From: an uncultured Eubacteriales bacterium
GTDB lineage: Bacteria > Bacillota > Clostridia > Oscillospirales > Acutalibacteraceae
Reading direction: 5' to 3'
DNA length: 64,000 nt
NCBI GenBank assembly: GCA_934647945.1
Contig: CAKUFK010000003.1
Span: 186,001-250,000 of the forward strand
Shown here: positions 15,695 to 24,807 of the stretch, in pieces
Numbering within the stretch: position 1 is the stretch's first letter
How the letters are laid out: each line of letters begins with the position of its first letter
Translations under genes and position numbers: made by a program
Notes under the pieces: generated by a model
What the model saw: the letters and a program-made list of their open reading frames with translations, nothing else
What the model was told of the DNA's origin: nothing
Databases searched by the model: none

Positions 15695-16411
15695 TCAGTC
15701 GTTGAGGGGGCGTCCGCTTGCATCGGTGCGGATATTGCCGGTGAGGATTTGGATACCCTCGACCAGCCCCCAGATCCAGGCCGCGATCGGCCCGATTCCG
15801 CAGGCAAAGACGCCGATGATGGACAGCAGCAGCTGGGCCACCGCTTTGCCGGTGTACCCGAGATAGAAGTTGTGGACACCCAGGGAACCCAGGAAGATGC
15901 CGAGCAGGCCGGCCGCCATTTTGGATTTGCCCCCCGTGACCGGATAGGCGGGGTTGTTGAGATTGCTGCCGCAATGGACGCAGATCGCGGCCATGGGATT
16001 GGCCGGCTGGCCGCAATTGGGGCAGAAGCCGGCACCCGAACCCACCGGCACGCCGCAGCCCACACATACCGCAGCTCCCGGGGCCAGCGGCCGTCCGCAG
16101 TGCTTACAGTATTGGGGATAACCCGATGCGGGAGGAGTTCCATAGGCCGGCGCGCCATAAGCCGGAGGCGGGGGCGGCGTTTGTGGCTGTTGCCCCACAG
16201 GGGCCGTATAAGTCTGCTGAGGGGGAACCGGGGCACCAGCGGGAGATCCCGCCGGAGACGCGGAGGGGGCAACCGGAGCGGAAGCGGCCCCCGCGGGCGG
16301 TACAGGCTGTGCCGGAGCGGCGGCCTCCTCCAGCGGGGTACCACAATATATGCACACCTTGGCGTTCGGATCGGCTTGAGCGCCGCACTGGGGACATTTG
16401 CGTTCTTCCAT
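15695..16411 (-). CDS. Zinc-ribbon and TM2-domain membrane protein
   Basis: 238 residues from the ATG at 16411, which directly precedes the first zinc ribbon; the frame is open further upstream without a ribosome site. CPQCG...CIYCG (residues 6-23) is followed by a Pro/Ala-rich linker (about 28-98), then two more zinc-ribbon pairs: CKHCG...CVGCG and CPNCG...CVHCG (about 102-148). A TM2 domain follows (about 163-222; GSLGVHNFYLGYTGKAVAQ) with two membrane helices. Such proteins are common in Firmicutes and have no established role. Confidence 0.85.
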   Translation of the reverse strand: MEERKCPQCGAQADPNAKVCIYCGTPLEEAAAPAQPVPPAGAASAPVAPSASPAGSPAGAPVPPQQTYTAPVGQQPQTPPPPPAYGAPAYGTPPASGYPQYCKHCGRPLAPGAAVCVGCGVPVGSGAGFCPNCGQPANPMAAICVHCGSNLNNPAYPVTGGKSKMAAGLLGIFLGSLGVHNFYLGYTGKAVAQLLLSIIGVFACGIGPIAAWIWGLVEGIQILTGNIRTDASGRPLND

Positions 16412-16598
16412 GTCAGATCCATTCCTTTCCTCTTCGGTGATGTCGCGCACGTTTTCGGACGGCGCCCGTGTAAGGCCGCCCGCGGGCCGTTGACGGCATG
16501 GGGCGAAAAACATCGCATCCCGTCGAAAGAATACGGCGTGAGCCATGGACGGCCCGACCCTCTGCCGATATCCGGGAGCCTGCTTTGCCTACATTCTC

Positions 16599-16627
16599 AT
16601 TATAAAGCAGGCGCGGCCGGAGTGCAA
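16599..16627 (-). promoter_or_regulatory. Promoter for the zinc-ribbon/TM2 gene
   Basis: Leftward TTGCAC (16627-16622), 17-base spacer, -10 TATAAT (16604-16599), leaving a leader of about 190 bases. I see no other gene in the 400-base gap between this gene and citrate synthase. Confidence 0.5.
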
Positions 16628-16734
16628 GGGTTCTGCCGGGAACTTATCAAATTCTTAGGAAAACTTCATGGGATTTTCCAAATTTCCGTCCCTCAAATGG
16701 TCTTTTTGCAAAAGATGGATGAAAAAATTTAGGT

Positions 16735-16769
16735 TTGGACATATTTCGTTCAGAAATATATGCTATACT
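16735..16769 (+). promoter_or_regulatory. Promoter region for citrate synthase
   Basis: TTGGAC at 16735-16740. The best -10 is an extended TGC-TATACT (16764-16769), too far from that -35. TATATG at 16757-16762 is 16 bases away and is the alternative. Confidence 0.45.
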
Positions 16770-16815
16770 AGATCTATTCAACATATAAAAATAGACTGTA
16801 AAGAGGAGGAGGCAT

Positions 16816-18177
16816 ATGGCCAACAAGTACTCGGAAATCACGCCTCAGGTGCGGAAACTGGCAGAAAAATGCCGGCAGAGCAGTACCATCGATTCCACCC
16901 TGTTCACCAAATACCAGGTCAACCGGGGGCTGCGCGATCTCAAGGGGAACGGCGTTCTCACCGGACTGACTGAAATTTCGGAGATCCAATCCAGCATCAT
17001 GACCGATGAGGGAGCGGTTCCCTGCGACGGCAAGCTGTTTTACCGCGGCATCAACGTGGAGGACATTGTCGGCGGCTTTATCCGGGAGAAACGCTATGGG
17101 TTTGAGGAGACGACCTATCTGCTCCTATTCGGTGAACTGCCTACCCGGCAGCAGCTCACGGAATTCCAGCAGATACTCTCCGATTACCGCACCCTGCCCA
17201 CCAGCTTCGTGCGGGACATCATCATGAAGGCACCGAGCTCGGACATGATGAACACCCTGGCGCGCAGCGTCCTCACGTTGTATTCCTATGACGAAAACGC
17301 CAACGATATCACGACTGAAAACGTGCTGCGGCAGTGTCTGCAGCTCATCGCCCTGTTTCCGCTTTTGTCGGTCTACGGCTACCAGGCCTACAGCCACTAT
17401 CACGACGGCAACAGCCTGTATATCCACAACCCGCAGCCCAACCTCTCCACGGCGGAGAACATTCTGTTCATCCTGCGGCCGGACAGCCAGTATACCGAGC
17501 TCGAGGCCAAAATCCTGGACTTGGCCCTCGTCCTCCACGCCGAGCACGGCGGAGGCAACAACTCCACCTTCACCACCCACGTCGTCTCCTCGTCCGGGAC
17601 CGACACCTATTCGGTCATCGCCGCTTCCCTCGGATCCCTCAAAGGGCCGAAGCACGGCGGGGCCAACATCAAGGTGGTGCGGATGATCGAGGACATGAAA
17701 CAAACCCTGCCCGATTGGACGGATGAGGACGCGATCGTCGGATATCTGCGCCGTCTGCTCCACAAGGAGGCCTTCGACCGCGCCGGCCTGATCTACGGCA
17801 TGGGCCACGCCGTGTATTCCCTCTCCGACCCCCGCGCCAACATCTTCAAGAATTTCGTGGAGAGCCTGTCGGTCGAGAAGGGGAGGGAGGACGAATACCG
17901 GCTCTACGCCCTCGTTGAAAAGCTCGCCCCCCAGGTCATCGCGGAGGAACGCAAGATCTACAAGGGCGTCAGCGCCAACATCGACTTTTACAGCGGGTTC
18001 GTGTACAGCATGCTCAACCTGCCGCTCGAACTCTACACCCCGATTTTTGCCATCTCCCGTATCGCGGGATGGAGCGCCCACCGGCTCGAGGAGCTCATCA
18101 ACGCGGGCAAGATCATCCGCCCGTCCTACAAGAGCGTGGCGGTCCGGCGGGAGTATACCCCCCTCCAAAGCCGCTGA
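16816..18177 (+). CDS. gltA: Citrate synthase
   Basis: 453 residues. Catalytic regions of the citrate/2-methylcitrate synthase family are present: AEHGGGNNSTF (first His, about 244), GPKHGGANIKV and GMGHAVYSLSDPRA. It condenses oxaloacetate and acetyl-CoA to citrate. With the aconitase at 41815-43746 it would give the first steps towards 2-oxoglutarate and glutamate, the usual purpose of a partial TCA cycle in anaerobes. GAGGAGG precedes the ATG. The 2-methylcitrate activity cannot be excluded, but no prp genes are nearby. Confidence 0.93.
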   Translation: MANKYSEITPQVRKLAEKCRQSSTIDSTLFTKYQVNRGLRDLKGNGVLTGLTEISEIQSSIMTDEGAVPCDGKLFYRGINVEDIVGGFIREKRYGFEETTYLLLFGELPTRQQLTEFQQILSDYRTLPTSFVRDIIMKAPSSDMMNTLARSVLTLYSYDENANDITTENVLRQCLQLIALFPLLSVYGYQAYSHYHDGNSLYIHNPQPNLSTAENILFILRPDSQYTELEAKILDLALVLHAEHGGGNNSTFTTHVVSSSGTDTYSVIAASLGSLKGPKHGGANIKVVRMIEDMKQTLPDWTDEDAIVGYLRRLLHKEAFDRAGLIYGMGHAVYSLSDPRANIFKNFVESLSVEKGREDEYRLYALVEKLAPQVIAEERKIYKGVSANIDFYSGFVYSMLNLPLELYTPIFAISRIAGWSAHRLEELINAGKIIRPSYKSVAVRREYTPLQSR

Positions 18178-18189
18178 TCCGGATACAGA

Positions 18190-18220
18190 CAGCCCCGCGG
18201 GTTACCCGCGGGGCTGTTTT
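18190..18220 (+). terminator. Terminator after citrate synthase
   Basis: A perfect 12-bp stem (CAGCCCCGCGGG, loop TTA) followed by TTTT. Confidence 0.8.
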
Positions 18221-18257
18221 GCGCCATATCGGGAAGACCGGCAGGGGGACGGGACAT

Positions 18258-19634
18258 TCAGGCCCCCTGCGTCAGCCGGTCGCGGATCATCCGGGCACAC
18301 TGGTAGATATTGCCCCCGCCCATGGTCACGACAAGATCGCCTTCCTGTACATGTTCCGACACAAACCGGCTGATCCCCTCGAAATCCGGGATATAATGGG
18401 AGCCGGGCAGGCGGTCGGTGATCTGGCTGGAGGAGACGTTCCAGGTGTTTACTTCCCGCGAGCCCATGATGTCGCTGACCACCGCCTCATCCGCGGCGGA
18501 CAGGGCATCGGCGAAGGCGTCGAGATGCCGGGCGGTGCGGGAGAAGGTGAAGGGCTGGAACACCGCCCATACCCTGCGGTGGGGCAGGGATTTGGCGGCC
18601 TCCAAGGTGGCGGCGATCTCGGTGGGATGATGGGCGTAATCGTCGATGATGGTGACGCCCCGGACGGTGCCGACGGTTTCGAACCGCCGCCCGGCCCCGC
18701 CGAAATGCAGGAGTCCTGCGGCGATCTGTGCGGGCGAGGCCCCGAGGAGGCTCGCGGCCGCAGCTGCGGCGACGGAGTTTGCGATGTTATGCCGGCCGGG
18801 GACGCTCAGGGCGATGTGGGCCACAAACGTCCCGCTGTGGTACAGATCGTAGCGGCCGTACGGCCCGCCCTCGGTGATGTTCAGCGCGGCCCATTCGTTT
18901 TCCGGCGCCAGCCCGAACCGGACGATGGTTTTGCCTTCCAGGCCGTCCACCGCCCGCAATGTGTTGGCGTCGTCGCCATTGACGAGGAGGATCGAGCCGG
19001 TTTGCTCCGAAAAACGGCGGAAGGACCGGATGATGTTCTCGAGGGAGCCGAAATATTCGAGGTGGTCCGCGTCGATGTTGAGGATTACGGAGACCGCCGG
19101 GGCCATCTGGAGGAAATGGTCCTTGAATTCACAAGCCTCGCACACCAGGATATCGGAACGGCCCGCGCGGCCGTTTGCCTCGATGAGGGGAAGACGTCCG
19201 CCGATGACCAGGGTGGGGTCGAGCGCCGCTTCCAGGAGGATTTGCGAAACCATGGAGGTGGTGGTGGTTTTGCCGTGGGTGCCGGCGACGGCGAGGGAAC
19301 GGGGATAATGCCGGGTCAGCATCCCGAGCAGCGCCGCCCGCTCGATGACCGGGACCCCTAGTGCCTTCGCCGCCTGCATTTCAGGATGCGTGTCGCTGAC
19401 CGCGACGGTGTAAACCACGGCCTCGGGATCCCGGATGTTCCGGGCCGCCAGCGGCAGGGAGACGGAAATCCCCAAAGACCTCAGGCGGGCCACGTTGTCC
19501 GACTCCAGGTCATCGGAACCGGAGACCTCGTACCCCATGGCATGGAGGATTTCGGCCAGCGAACACATACCCGAGCCGCCGATGCCGATAAAATGAACCC
19601 GCCGGACACCCGGCAGAAGCGCCGATGCTTCCAT
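18258..19634 (-). CDS. murC: UDP-N-acetylmuramate--L-alanine ligase
   Basis: 458 residues using the ATG at 19634; the ATG at 19646 sits on the AAAGG ribosome site and is less likely. The N-terminal Rossmann motif is VHFIGIGGSGMCSLAEIL. ATP-binding VAGTHGKTTTTSM (about 116-129), then NIDADHLEYFG and DDYAHHPTEI follow, all diagnostic of MurC. It adds L-alanine to UDP-MurNAc in the cytoplasmic phase of peptidoglycan synthesis. It stands alone here, away from a dcw cluster, with its own promoter and a structured leader. Confidence 0.96.
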   Translation of the reverse strand: MEASALLPGVRRVHFIGIGGSGMCSLAEILHAMGYEVSGSDDLESDNVARLRSLGISVSLPLAARNIRDPEAVVYTVAVSDTHPEMQAAKALGVPVIERAALLGMLTRHYPRSLAVAGTHGKTTTTSMVSQILLEAALDPTLVIGGRLPLIEANGRAGRSDILVCEACEFKDHFLQMAPAVSVILNIDADHLEYFGSLENIIRSFRRFSEQTGSILLVNGDDANTLRAVDGLEGKTIVRFGLAPENEWAALNITEGGPYGRYDLYHSGTFVAHIALSVPGRHNIANSVAAAAAASLLGASPAQIAAGLLHFGGAGRRFETVGTVRGVTIIDDYAHHPTEIAATLEAAKSLPHRRVWAVFQPFTFSRTARHLDAFADALSAADEAVVSDIMGSREVNTWNVSSSQITDRLPGSHYIPDFEGISRFVSEHVQEGDLVVTMGGGNIYQCARMIRDRLTQGA

Positions 19635-19704
19635 TGATACGCCCATCCTTTCGCGCCATCCGGCCGATCCGGATGCGCCAACGTAATTGCGCCGATGCGG
19701 TGAG

Positions 19705-19740
19705 ATATGGGAAGAAAATCCGTTTGGATTTCACCCATAT
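19705..19740 (-). other. Hairpin in the murC leader
   Basis: An outer ATATGGG/CCCATAT stem encloses an AAATCC-GTTT-GGATTT stem-loop. It lies between the proposed murC promoter and its start. Regulatory significance is unknown. Confidence 0.35.
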
Positions 19741-19745
19741 GGATT

Positions 19746-19774
19746 ATTATATTGCCTGTTTGGGGAAAAATAAA
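19746..19774 (-). promoter_or_regulatory. Possible murC promoter
   Basis: Leftward -10 TATAAT (19751-19746) with a weak TTTATT 17 bases upstream (19774-19769), in an AT-rich stretch. Confidence 0.4.
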
Positions 19775-19867
19775 CTGTTTTTTGTAAAGAATGGAAAGTT
19801 TGCCTCTCGGGTTTGCGGAAAAATGGGGGAAAAGAGGAAAAATGGAGGGAAGGGGTGGAATTATGCG

Positions 19868-19896
19868 TTGAAAAACGCCTGCCGGTTTGTTATAAT
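19868..19896 (+). promoter_or_regulatory. Sigma-A promoter for miaB
   Basis: -35 TTGAAA (19868-19873), 17-base spacer, -10 TATAAT (19891-19896). Confidence 0.75.
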
Positions 19897-19987
19897 AAAC
19901 CGATAGGGTCCCGGCTGTTTTTTGGCGGGATCCCGAATCTTGGACGACGCAGGCCGTCCTTTTCCCAAAGAAGGAGAACACGCCGCT

Positions 19988-21403
19988 ATGGCCAACGTCA
20001 GAACGATCCCGCCGGAGGAGCTGGCCGGGCAGGAGCCGTATATCCAGCAGGTCCGCGCGTTTTATGGTATCGGCGACCGGCCGGCGCCACTTGCCTGTGT
20101 CCGTACCTACGGCTGTCAGCAGAACGTGTCCGACTCGGAGCACATGAAGGGCCTGCTCGCCCGGATGGGCTTCGGTTTTACCGACATTGCCGAGGAAGCG
20201 GATCTCATCCTTTTCAATACCTGTGCCGTGCGCGAGCACGCCCAGGACCGGGTGTTCGGCAATGTCGGGGCGCTCAAGACGCTCAAACGGCGGAAGCCGG
20301 GGCTGCTCATCGCCCTGTGCGGCTGCATGGTGCAGCAGGAGACGGTGACACGCCGGATCCGGGACAGCTATCCCTTCGTGGGGCTGGTATTCGGCACCCA
20401 CGTGCTCCACCGCCTGCCCGAGCTGATGGCGAGGGCCCTGATGGGGGAAAAACGGGTCATCGAGATCCCACAGGAAGACGGCGTCGTCGCCGAAGGGCTG
20501 CCGGTCCGGCGGGATGGGACGTTTAAGGCTTTCCTGCCCATCATGTACGGCTGCAACAATTTCTGCACCTACTGCATCGTTCCATATGTCCGGGGCCGGG
20601 AGAGGTCCCGCACACCCGAGGCGGTAACCGCCGAGGCGGAGGAGCTGGTGAAACAGGGATATAAGGACATCACCCTGCTGGGGCAGAACGTCAATTCCTA
20701 CGGAAAAGGGGAGGCCCACGGCGTCGGATTCCCGGAGCTGCTCCGGCGGATCGATGCCATACCGGGGGACTTCCTCATCCGGTTCATGACGTCCCATCCC
20801 AAGGACGCGACGCCGGAACTGTTCGAGGCCATCGCGGCGTCGGGCAAAGTCTCCCGTCATTTCCATCTGCCCTTCCAATCGGGGAGCAACCGGGTGCTGC
20901 GGGCGATGAACCGGGGATACACCCGGGAGCAGTATCTGGATCTGATCCGCACGGCGAGACAGATCGTTCCCGGTATTGTGTTCACGAGCGACGTTATCGT
21001 GGGCTTTCCCGGAGAGACGAGGGAGGACTTCGAACAGACGCTCGACCTCGTGCGGCAGGTGGGTTTCGTATCGCTCTATACCTTCATTTTTTCGCCGCGG
21101 GAAGGGACACCGGCGGCGAAGATGCCCGACCCGATCCCGGCAGAAGAGAAATTCCGCTGGTTCCGGGAGCTGACCGCTTTGCAGGAAGAGCTCTCCGCCT
21201 CGAGGCTTGCGGGGTTGGTGGGCAGCGTGCATACCGCCCTGCTCGAGCGGGCGGACGGGGAGGAGCTCGAGGCCAGGCTCCCCGAAAACAGCATCGTGCG
21301 AGTTCGGGGAGAGGCGGCCCTCGTGGGCCGCAGGGCTGAAATCGTCGTGACCGAAGCCCGCAGCTACGTCATGTTCGGCGATATCCGCCGTTTGCTGGAC
21401 TGA
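19988..21403 (+). CDS. miaB: tRNA-2-methylthio-N6-dimethylallyladenosine synthase
   Basis: 471 residues; AAGGAG precedes the ATG at 19988, which is preferred over in-frame upstream starts. The N-terminal UPF0004 domain has RTYGCQQNVSDSE. The radical-SAM motif is CNNFCTYC (Cys 189, 193, 196) and the C-terminal part is a TRAM domain. It adds the methylthio group to i6A37 of tRNAs reading UNN codons, the product of MiaA, whose gene is at 27470-28447. The next gene encodes a Ric-complex-like protein; the same order is seen around ymcB-ymcA in Bacillus. Confidence 0.95.
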   Translation: MANVRTIPPEELAGQEPYIQQVRAFYGIGDRPAPLACVRTYGCQQNVSDSEHMKGLLARMGFGFTDIAEEADLILFNTCAVREHAQDRVFGNVGALKTLKRRKPGLLIALCGCMVQQETVTRRIRDSYPFVGLVFGTHVLHRLPELMARALMGEKRVIEIPQEDGVVAEGLPVRRDGTFKAFLPIMYGCNNFCTYCIVPYVRGRERSRTPEAVTAEAEELVKQGYKDITLLGQNVNSYGKGEAHGVGFPELLRRIDAIPGDFLIRFMTSHPKDATPELFEAIAASGKVSRHFHLPFQSGSNRVLRAMNRGYTREQYLDLIRTARQIVPGIVFTSDVIVGFPGETREDFEQTLDLVRQVGFVSLYTFIFSPREGTPAAKMPDPIPAEEKFRWFRELTALQEELSASRLAGLVGSVHTALLERADGEELEARLPENSIVRVRGEAALVGRRAEIVVTEARSYVMFGDIRRLLD

Positions 21404-21440
21404 AAACCCAACAAGTACAGCAACCTGCCGGGAGGCAGTC

Positions 21441-21464
21441 CCGGGGCTGCGGCCCCGGAGTTTT
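21441..21464 (+). terminator. Terminator-like hairpin after miaB
   Basis: CCGGGGC (21441-21447) pairs with GCCCCGG across a TGCG loop, followed by AGTTTT. Some readthrough into the next gene is likely because no clear promoter follows. Confidence 0.55.
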
Positions 21465-21528
21465 GCACGGTCATAAACCGATGGATTGCGATCCAATCTA
21501 TCCATTATATTTTTGGAGGAATCATCAC

Positions 21529-21939
21529 ATGGAACCGATTTTGGAAATGGCAAAAGATCTCGCGTATGCGATTCAGCAGGACGAGCGCTACATCCGCACC
21601 CAGATGGCGCAGGCCGCCGCGGACGAGGATGAGGAGCTCCAGGGTATGATCGGGGAGTTCAACCTCAAGCGCATTGCCATCAATAACGAGACGACCAAGG
21701 ACGAGGGGACGCGGGACGGTGAGAAGCTCAAAGCCCTGGATGGGGAGCTCCGGGAGGTTTACGCCCAGATTATGCAGAACCCCAACATGGCGGCTTACAA
21801 CGCGGCCAAAACCGAGCTGGACCGCCTTACCGGCGCCATCAATTCCATCCTCGCCCTCGCGGCCCAGGGACAGGACCCCGACAGCTACGAGGAGGGCGGC
21901 TGCAGCGGCAATTGCGCCGGCTGCGCGGGCTGTCACTGA
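21529..21939 (+). CDS. YlbF/YmcA-family protein (Ric complex-like) with Cys-rich tail
   Basis: 136 residues from the ATG at 21529, which has TGGAGG upstream. The body is all-helical and charged (MAKDLAYAIQQDERY, FNLKRIAIN, YNAAKTELDRLTGAINSI), as in the YlbF/YmcA (RicF/RicA) family. The tail reads GGCSGNCAGCAGCH: four cysteines and a His that could hold an iron-sulfur cluster. In Bacillus the RicA-RicF-RicT complex carries [4Fe-4S] clusters and promotes RNase Y-dependent mRNA maturation. The position between miaB and mutS is that of ymcA. The family call is fairly sure; which paralogue it is remains open. Confidence 0.75.
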   Translation: MEPILEMAKDLAYAIQQDERYIRTQMAQAAADEDEELQGMIGEFNLKRIAINNETTKDEGTRDGEKLKALDGELREVYAQIMQNPNMAAYNAAKTELDRLTGAINSILALAAQGQDPDSYEEGGCSGNCAGCAGCH

Positions 21940-21966
21940 GCCGATAGGGCAGGACGTGGAGAGGAA

Positions 21967-24597
21967 GTGAAACCGGTGGCCGAAATGACCCCTATGATGA
22001 GGCAATATCTCGAGGTCAAATCCCAGCATCCCCAATGCCTGCTGTTTTTCCGGCTGGGCGACTTCTATGAGATGTTTTTCGACGACGCGAAGATCGCGTC
22101 GCAGGAACTCGAGCTGGTGCTCACGGGCAAGGACTGCGGGCAGGAGGAACGGGCGCCTATGTGCGGCATACCCTTCCATTCCTGCGAATCCTATATCGCC
22201 CGCCTGGTGGCCAAGGGATATAAGGTCGCGATCTGCGAGCAAATGGAGGATCCCGCCACCGCCAAGGGGCTGGTCAAGCGGGAGGTGGTGCGGATCATCA
22301 CCCCCGGTACCGTCATCGAGGGCAGCATGCTCGACGAGGGCCGGAACAACTACCTTTGCGTGCTGTATCTCAGCGACGGGGCCGCCGACGCGGGCATTTG
22401 CTTCGTGGATTGCTCCACGGGGGAAATCCATCTGACCCGCCTATCCGGGGAAGAGGTGCCCCTGCGGGTGACCAACGAGCTCGGCCGTTTCGCCCCGCGC
22501 GAGATCCTGTATAACGATGTGGCCTCGGGGCAGGAGCTAATTACCCATTTCGTCACCGAACGGCTGGCCGCCGCGGTCGAGGTGGCGAAGGCCGAGGACT
22601 TCGATTACAACGAGGCGGAGCAGCGGATCCTGGCCCATTTCGGCAAGCCCTCCCTGGAGGAGCTCGGGCTGCGGGAGCAGTTTTCGTCCGTGCGGGCGCT
22701 GGGCTGCGCGCTGCAATACCTCTACGCGACCCAGATGACGGGATTGGAACGCCTGACCGACCTCGACGTGTATTCGGACGTGCAGTTCATGCAGCTCGAC
22801 CTGACCGCCCGGCGGAATCTCGAGCTGCTCGAAACCATGCGGAACAAGGAAAAGCGCGGCTCTCTGCTGGGGGTGCTGGACCGGACCAAAACCGCCATGG
22901 GCAAGCGGCTGATCCGCACCTGGATCGAACAGCCCCTGCTCAGCCCCGCCCAGATCAGCCGCCGTCAGAATGCGGTGGATGAGCTGGTGCACGACACCGT
23001 CCTGCGGGGGGATCTTACTGGGCAGCTGGCGGATATCTATGATCTCGAGCGGATCATGACCCGGATCGTCTACGGCAGCGCCAACGCCAAGGAGCTGCGC
23101 TCCCTTTGTCAGACCATCCGGCAGATGAAGCCGGTCAAGGAAAGGCTGGCGGAGGTACGGTCGGCCCTCCTCGGGGAGATCCGGGACGGGATCGATCCCC
23201 TGGAGGACGTCTATACCCTCATCGACAGCGCCATCGTGGAGGATCCGCCCTTTTCCGTCCGGGAAGGCGGCATGATCAAGGCGGGATACAACGCCGAGAT
23301 CGACGAGCTCCGTTTCGAAATGACCGACGGCAAGGGCGTCATCGCCCGGGTGGAGGCCCAGGAGAAAGAGCGCACCGGCATCAAGAACCTGAAGGTCGGC
23401 TACAACCGGGTGTTCGGGTATTATATCGAAATCTCCCGCGCTTACTCCGGCGAGGTGCCGGAGCACTACATACGCAAGCAGACCCTCGCCAACGCCGAAC
23501 GGTACATCACGCAGGAGCTCAAGGAGCTGGAGGCCCGGGTCCTGGGCGCCCAGGACCGGGTGGTGGCCCTCGAATATCAGCTCTTCACCGAGGTGCGTAC
23601 CACCGTCGCCGAGGAGCTCCACCGCATTCAGGGGACGGCCAGGGCGATTGCGCAGCTCGACGTGCTCTGTTCCTTTGCCGAGGTGGCGGTGCGGCGGCAG
23701 TATACCCGTCCCCTTATCGATATGAAGGGCGGCATCGAGATCAAAAACGGGCGGCATCCGGTAGTGGAATCCCTCCAGGATTCTCCCTTTGTCCCCAACG
23801 ATACCCTGCTGGACAACCACGAAAACCGGGTCATTATCCTTACCGGCCCCAACATGGCGGGTAAATCGACCTATATGCGGCAGACCGCCCTGATCGTCCT
23901 CATGGCCCAGATCGGCTGCTTCGTTCCGGCCGAGAGCGCCACCGTCGGGATCGTGGACCGGATTTTCACCCGGGTGGGGGCATCGGACGACCTGTCCTCC
24001 GGCCAGTCCACCTTCATGGTGGAGATGAGCGAGGTGGCCTCCATCCTCAAAAACGCCACCCGGGACAGTCTGATCGTATTCGACGAGATCGGCCGGGGCA
24101 CCTCCACCTTCGACGGCATGAGTATCGCCCGCGCGGTGCTGGAGCATGTGGCGAATCCCAAAAAGTTGGGGGCCAAGACCCTGTTCGCCACCCATTATCA
24201 TGAGCTCACCGTCATCGAAAATGAGGTCGAGTGCATCAAAAACTACAACATCGCGGTGAAAAAGCGGGGGGACGACATCACCTTCCTGCGCCGTATCGTG
24301 CGGGGCCCGGCGGACGACAGCTACGGCATCGAGGTGGCCAAGCTGGCCGGAGTGCCCGACAGCGTGGTGGCCAGGGCCAAGGAGATTCTAAAACAAATCG
24401 AGAGCGGCGGCATGGAGCTGCCCCGGCCCGTGTCCTCCCCCGACCGGTTCGAGTCGGACGACGGCCAGCTCTCTCTGATGCCCGCGGCGGATAACGAGCT
24501 GATCCGCCGCCTCAAGGATATGGATGTCAACACCCTGACCCCCATCGAGGCTCTGCAGACGTTGTACGACATCTGCAAGGAAGCCGGGGCATACTGA
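21967..24597 (+). CDS. mutS: DNA mismatch repair protein MutS
   Basis: 876 residues from a GTG at 21967 with GGAGAGG just upstream. The mismatch-reading FxE motif is in RLGDFYEMFFDDA (about 33-45). The ATPase has GPNMAGKSTYMRQ (Walker A, about 627), FDEIGRGTSTFDGMS (Walker B and signature) and ATHYHEL. MutS recognises base mismatches and recruits MutL, encoded 210 bases downstream. It starts 27 bases after the YlbF-like gene, so the two are probably cotranscribed. Confidence 0.97.
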   Translation: MKPVAEMTPMMRQYLEVKSQHPQCLLFFRLGDFYEMFFDDAKIASQELELVLTGKDCGQEERAPMCGIPFHSCESYIARLVAKGYKVAICEQMEDPATAKGLVKREVVRIITPGTVIEGSMLDEGRNNYLCVLYLSDGAADAGICFVDCSTGEIHLTRLSGEEVPLRVTNELGRFAPREILYNDVASGQELITHFVTERLAAAVEVAKAEDFDYNEAEQRILAHFGKPSLEELGLREQFSSVRALGCALQYLYATQMTGLERLTDLDVYSDVQFMQLDLTARRNLELLETMRNKEKRGSLLGVLDRTKTAMGKRLIRTWIEQPLLSPAQISRRQNAVDELVHDTVLRGDLTGQLADIYDLERIMTRIVYGSANAKELRSLCQTIRQMKPVKERLAEVRSALLGEIRDGIDPLEDVYTLIDSAIVEDPPFSVREGGMIKAGYNAEIDELRFEMTDGKGVIARVEAQEKERTGIKNLKVGYNRVFGYYIEISRAYSGEVPEHYIRKQTLANAERYITQELKELEARVLGAQDRVVALEYQLFTEVRTTVAEELHRIQGTARAIAQLDVLCSFAEVAVRRQYTRPLIDMKGGIEIKNGRHPVVESLQDSPFVPNDTLLDNHENRVIILTGPNMAGKSTYMRQTALIVLMAQIGCFVPAESATVGIVDRIFTRVGASDDLSSGQSTFMVEMSEVASILKNATRDSLIVFDEIGRGTSTFDGMSIARAVLEHVANPKKLGAKTLFATHYHELTVIENEVECIKNYNIAVKKRGDDITFLRRIVRGPADDSYGIEVAKLAGVPDSVVARAKEILKQIESGGMELPRPVSSPDRFESDDGQLSLMPAADNELIRRLKDMDVNTLTPIEALQTLYDICKEAGAY

Positions 24598-24807
24598 CAC
24601 GGCGGCGCTTCATAAACGGGGTAAAGAGCGGATCGGGAGCCTGTAGGAATGCCGGCCGGCGGGCGCCCCCAACCGGCGCGGCTGTACGAAACCACGATTT
24701 GCCTACACTCAATTCCATTTTCTTTACGACAACAGCGGCGGCCTGGAAACGCGGGTGTCCGTGTCCAATCATCATTGACCTGTCTGCCTTCCCAAAGGAG
24801 GAGCCTC

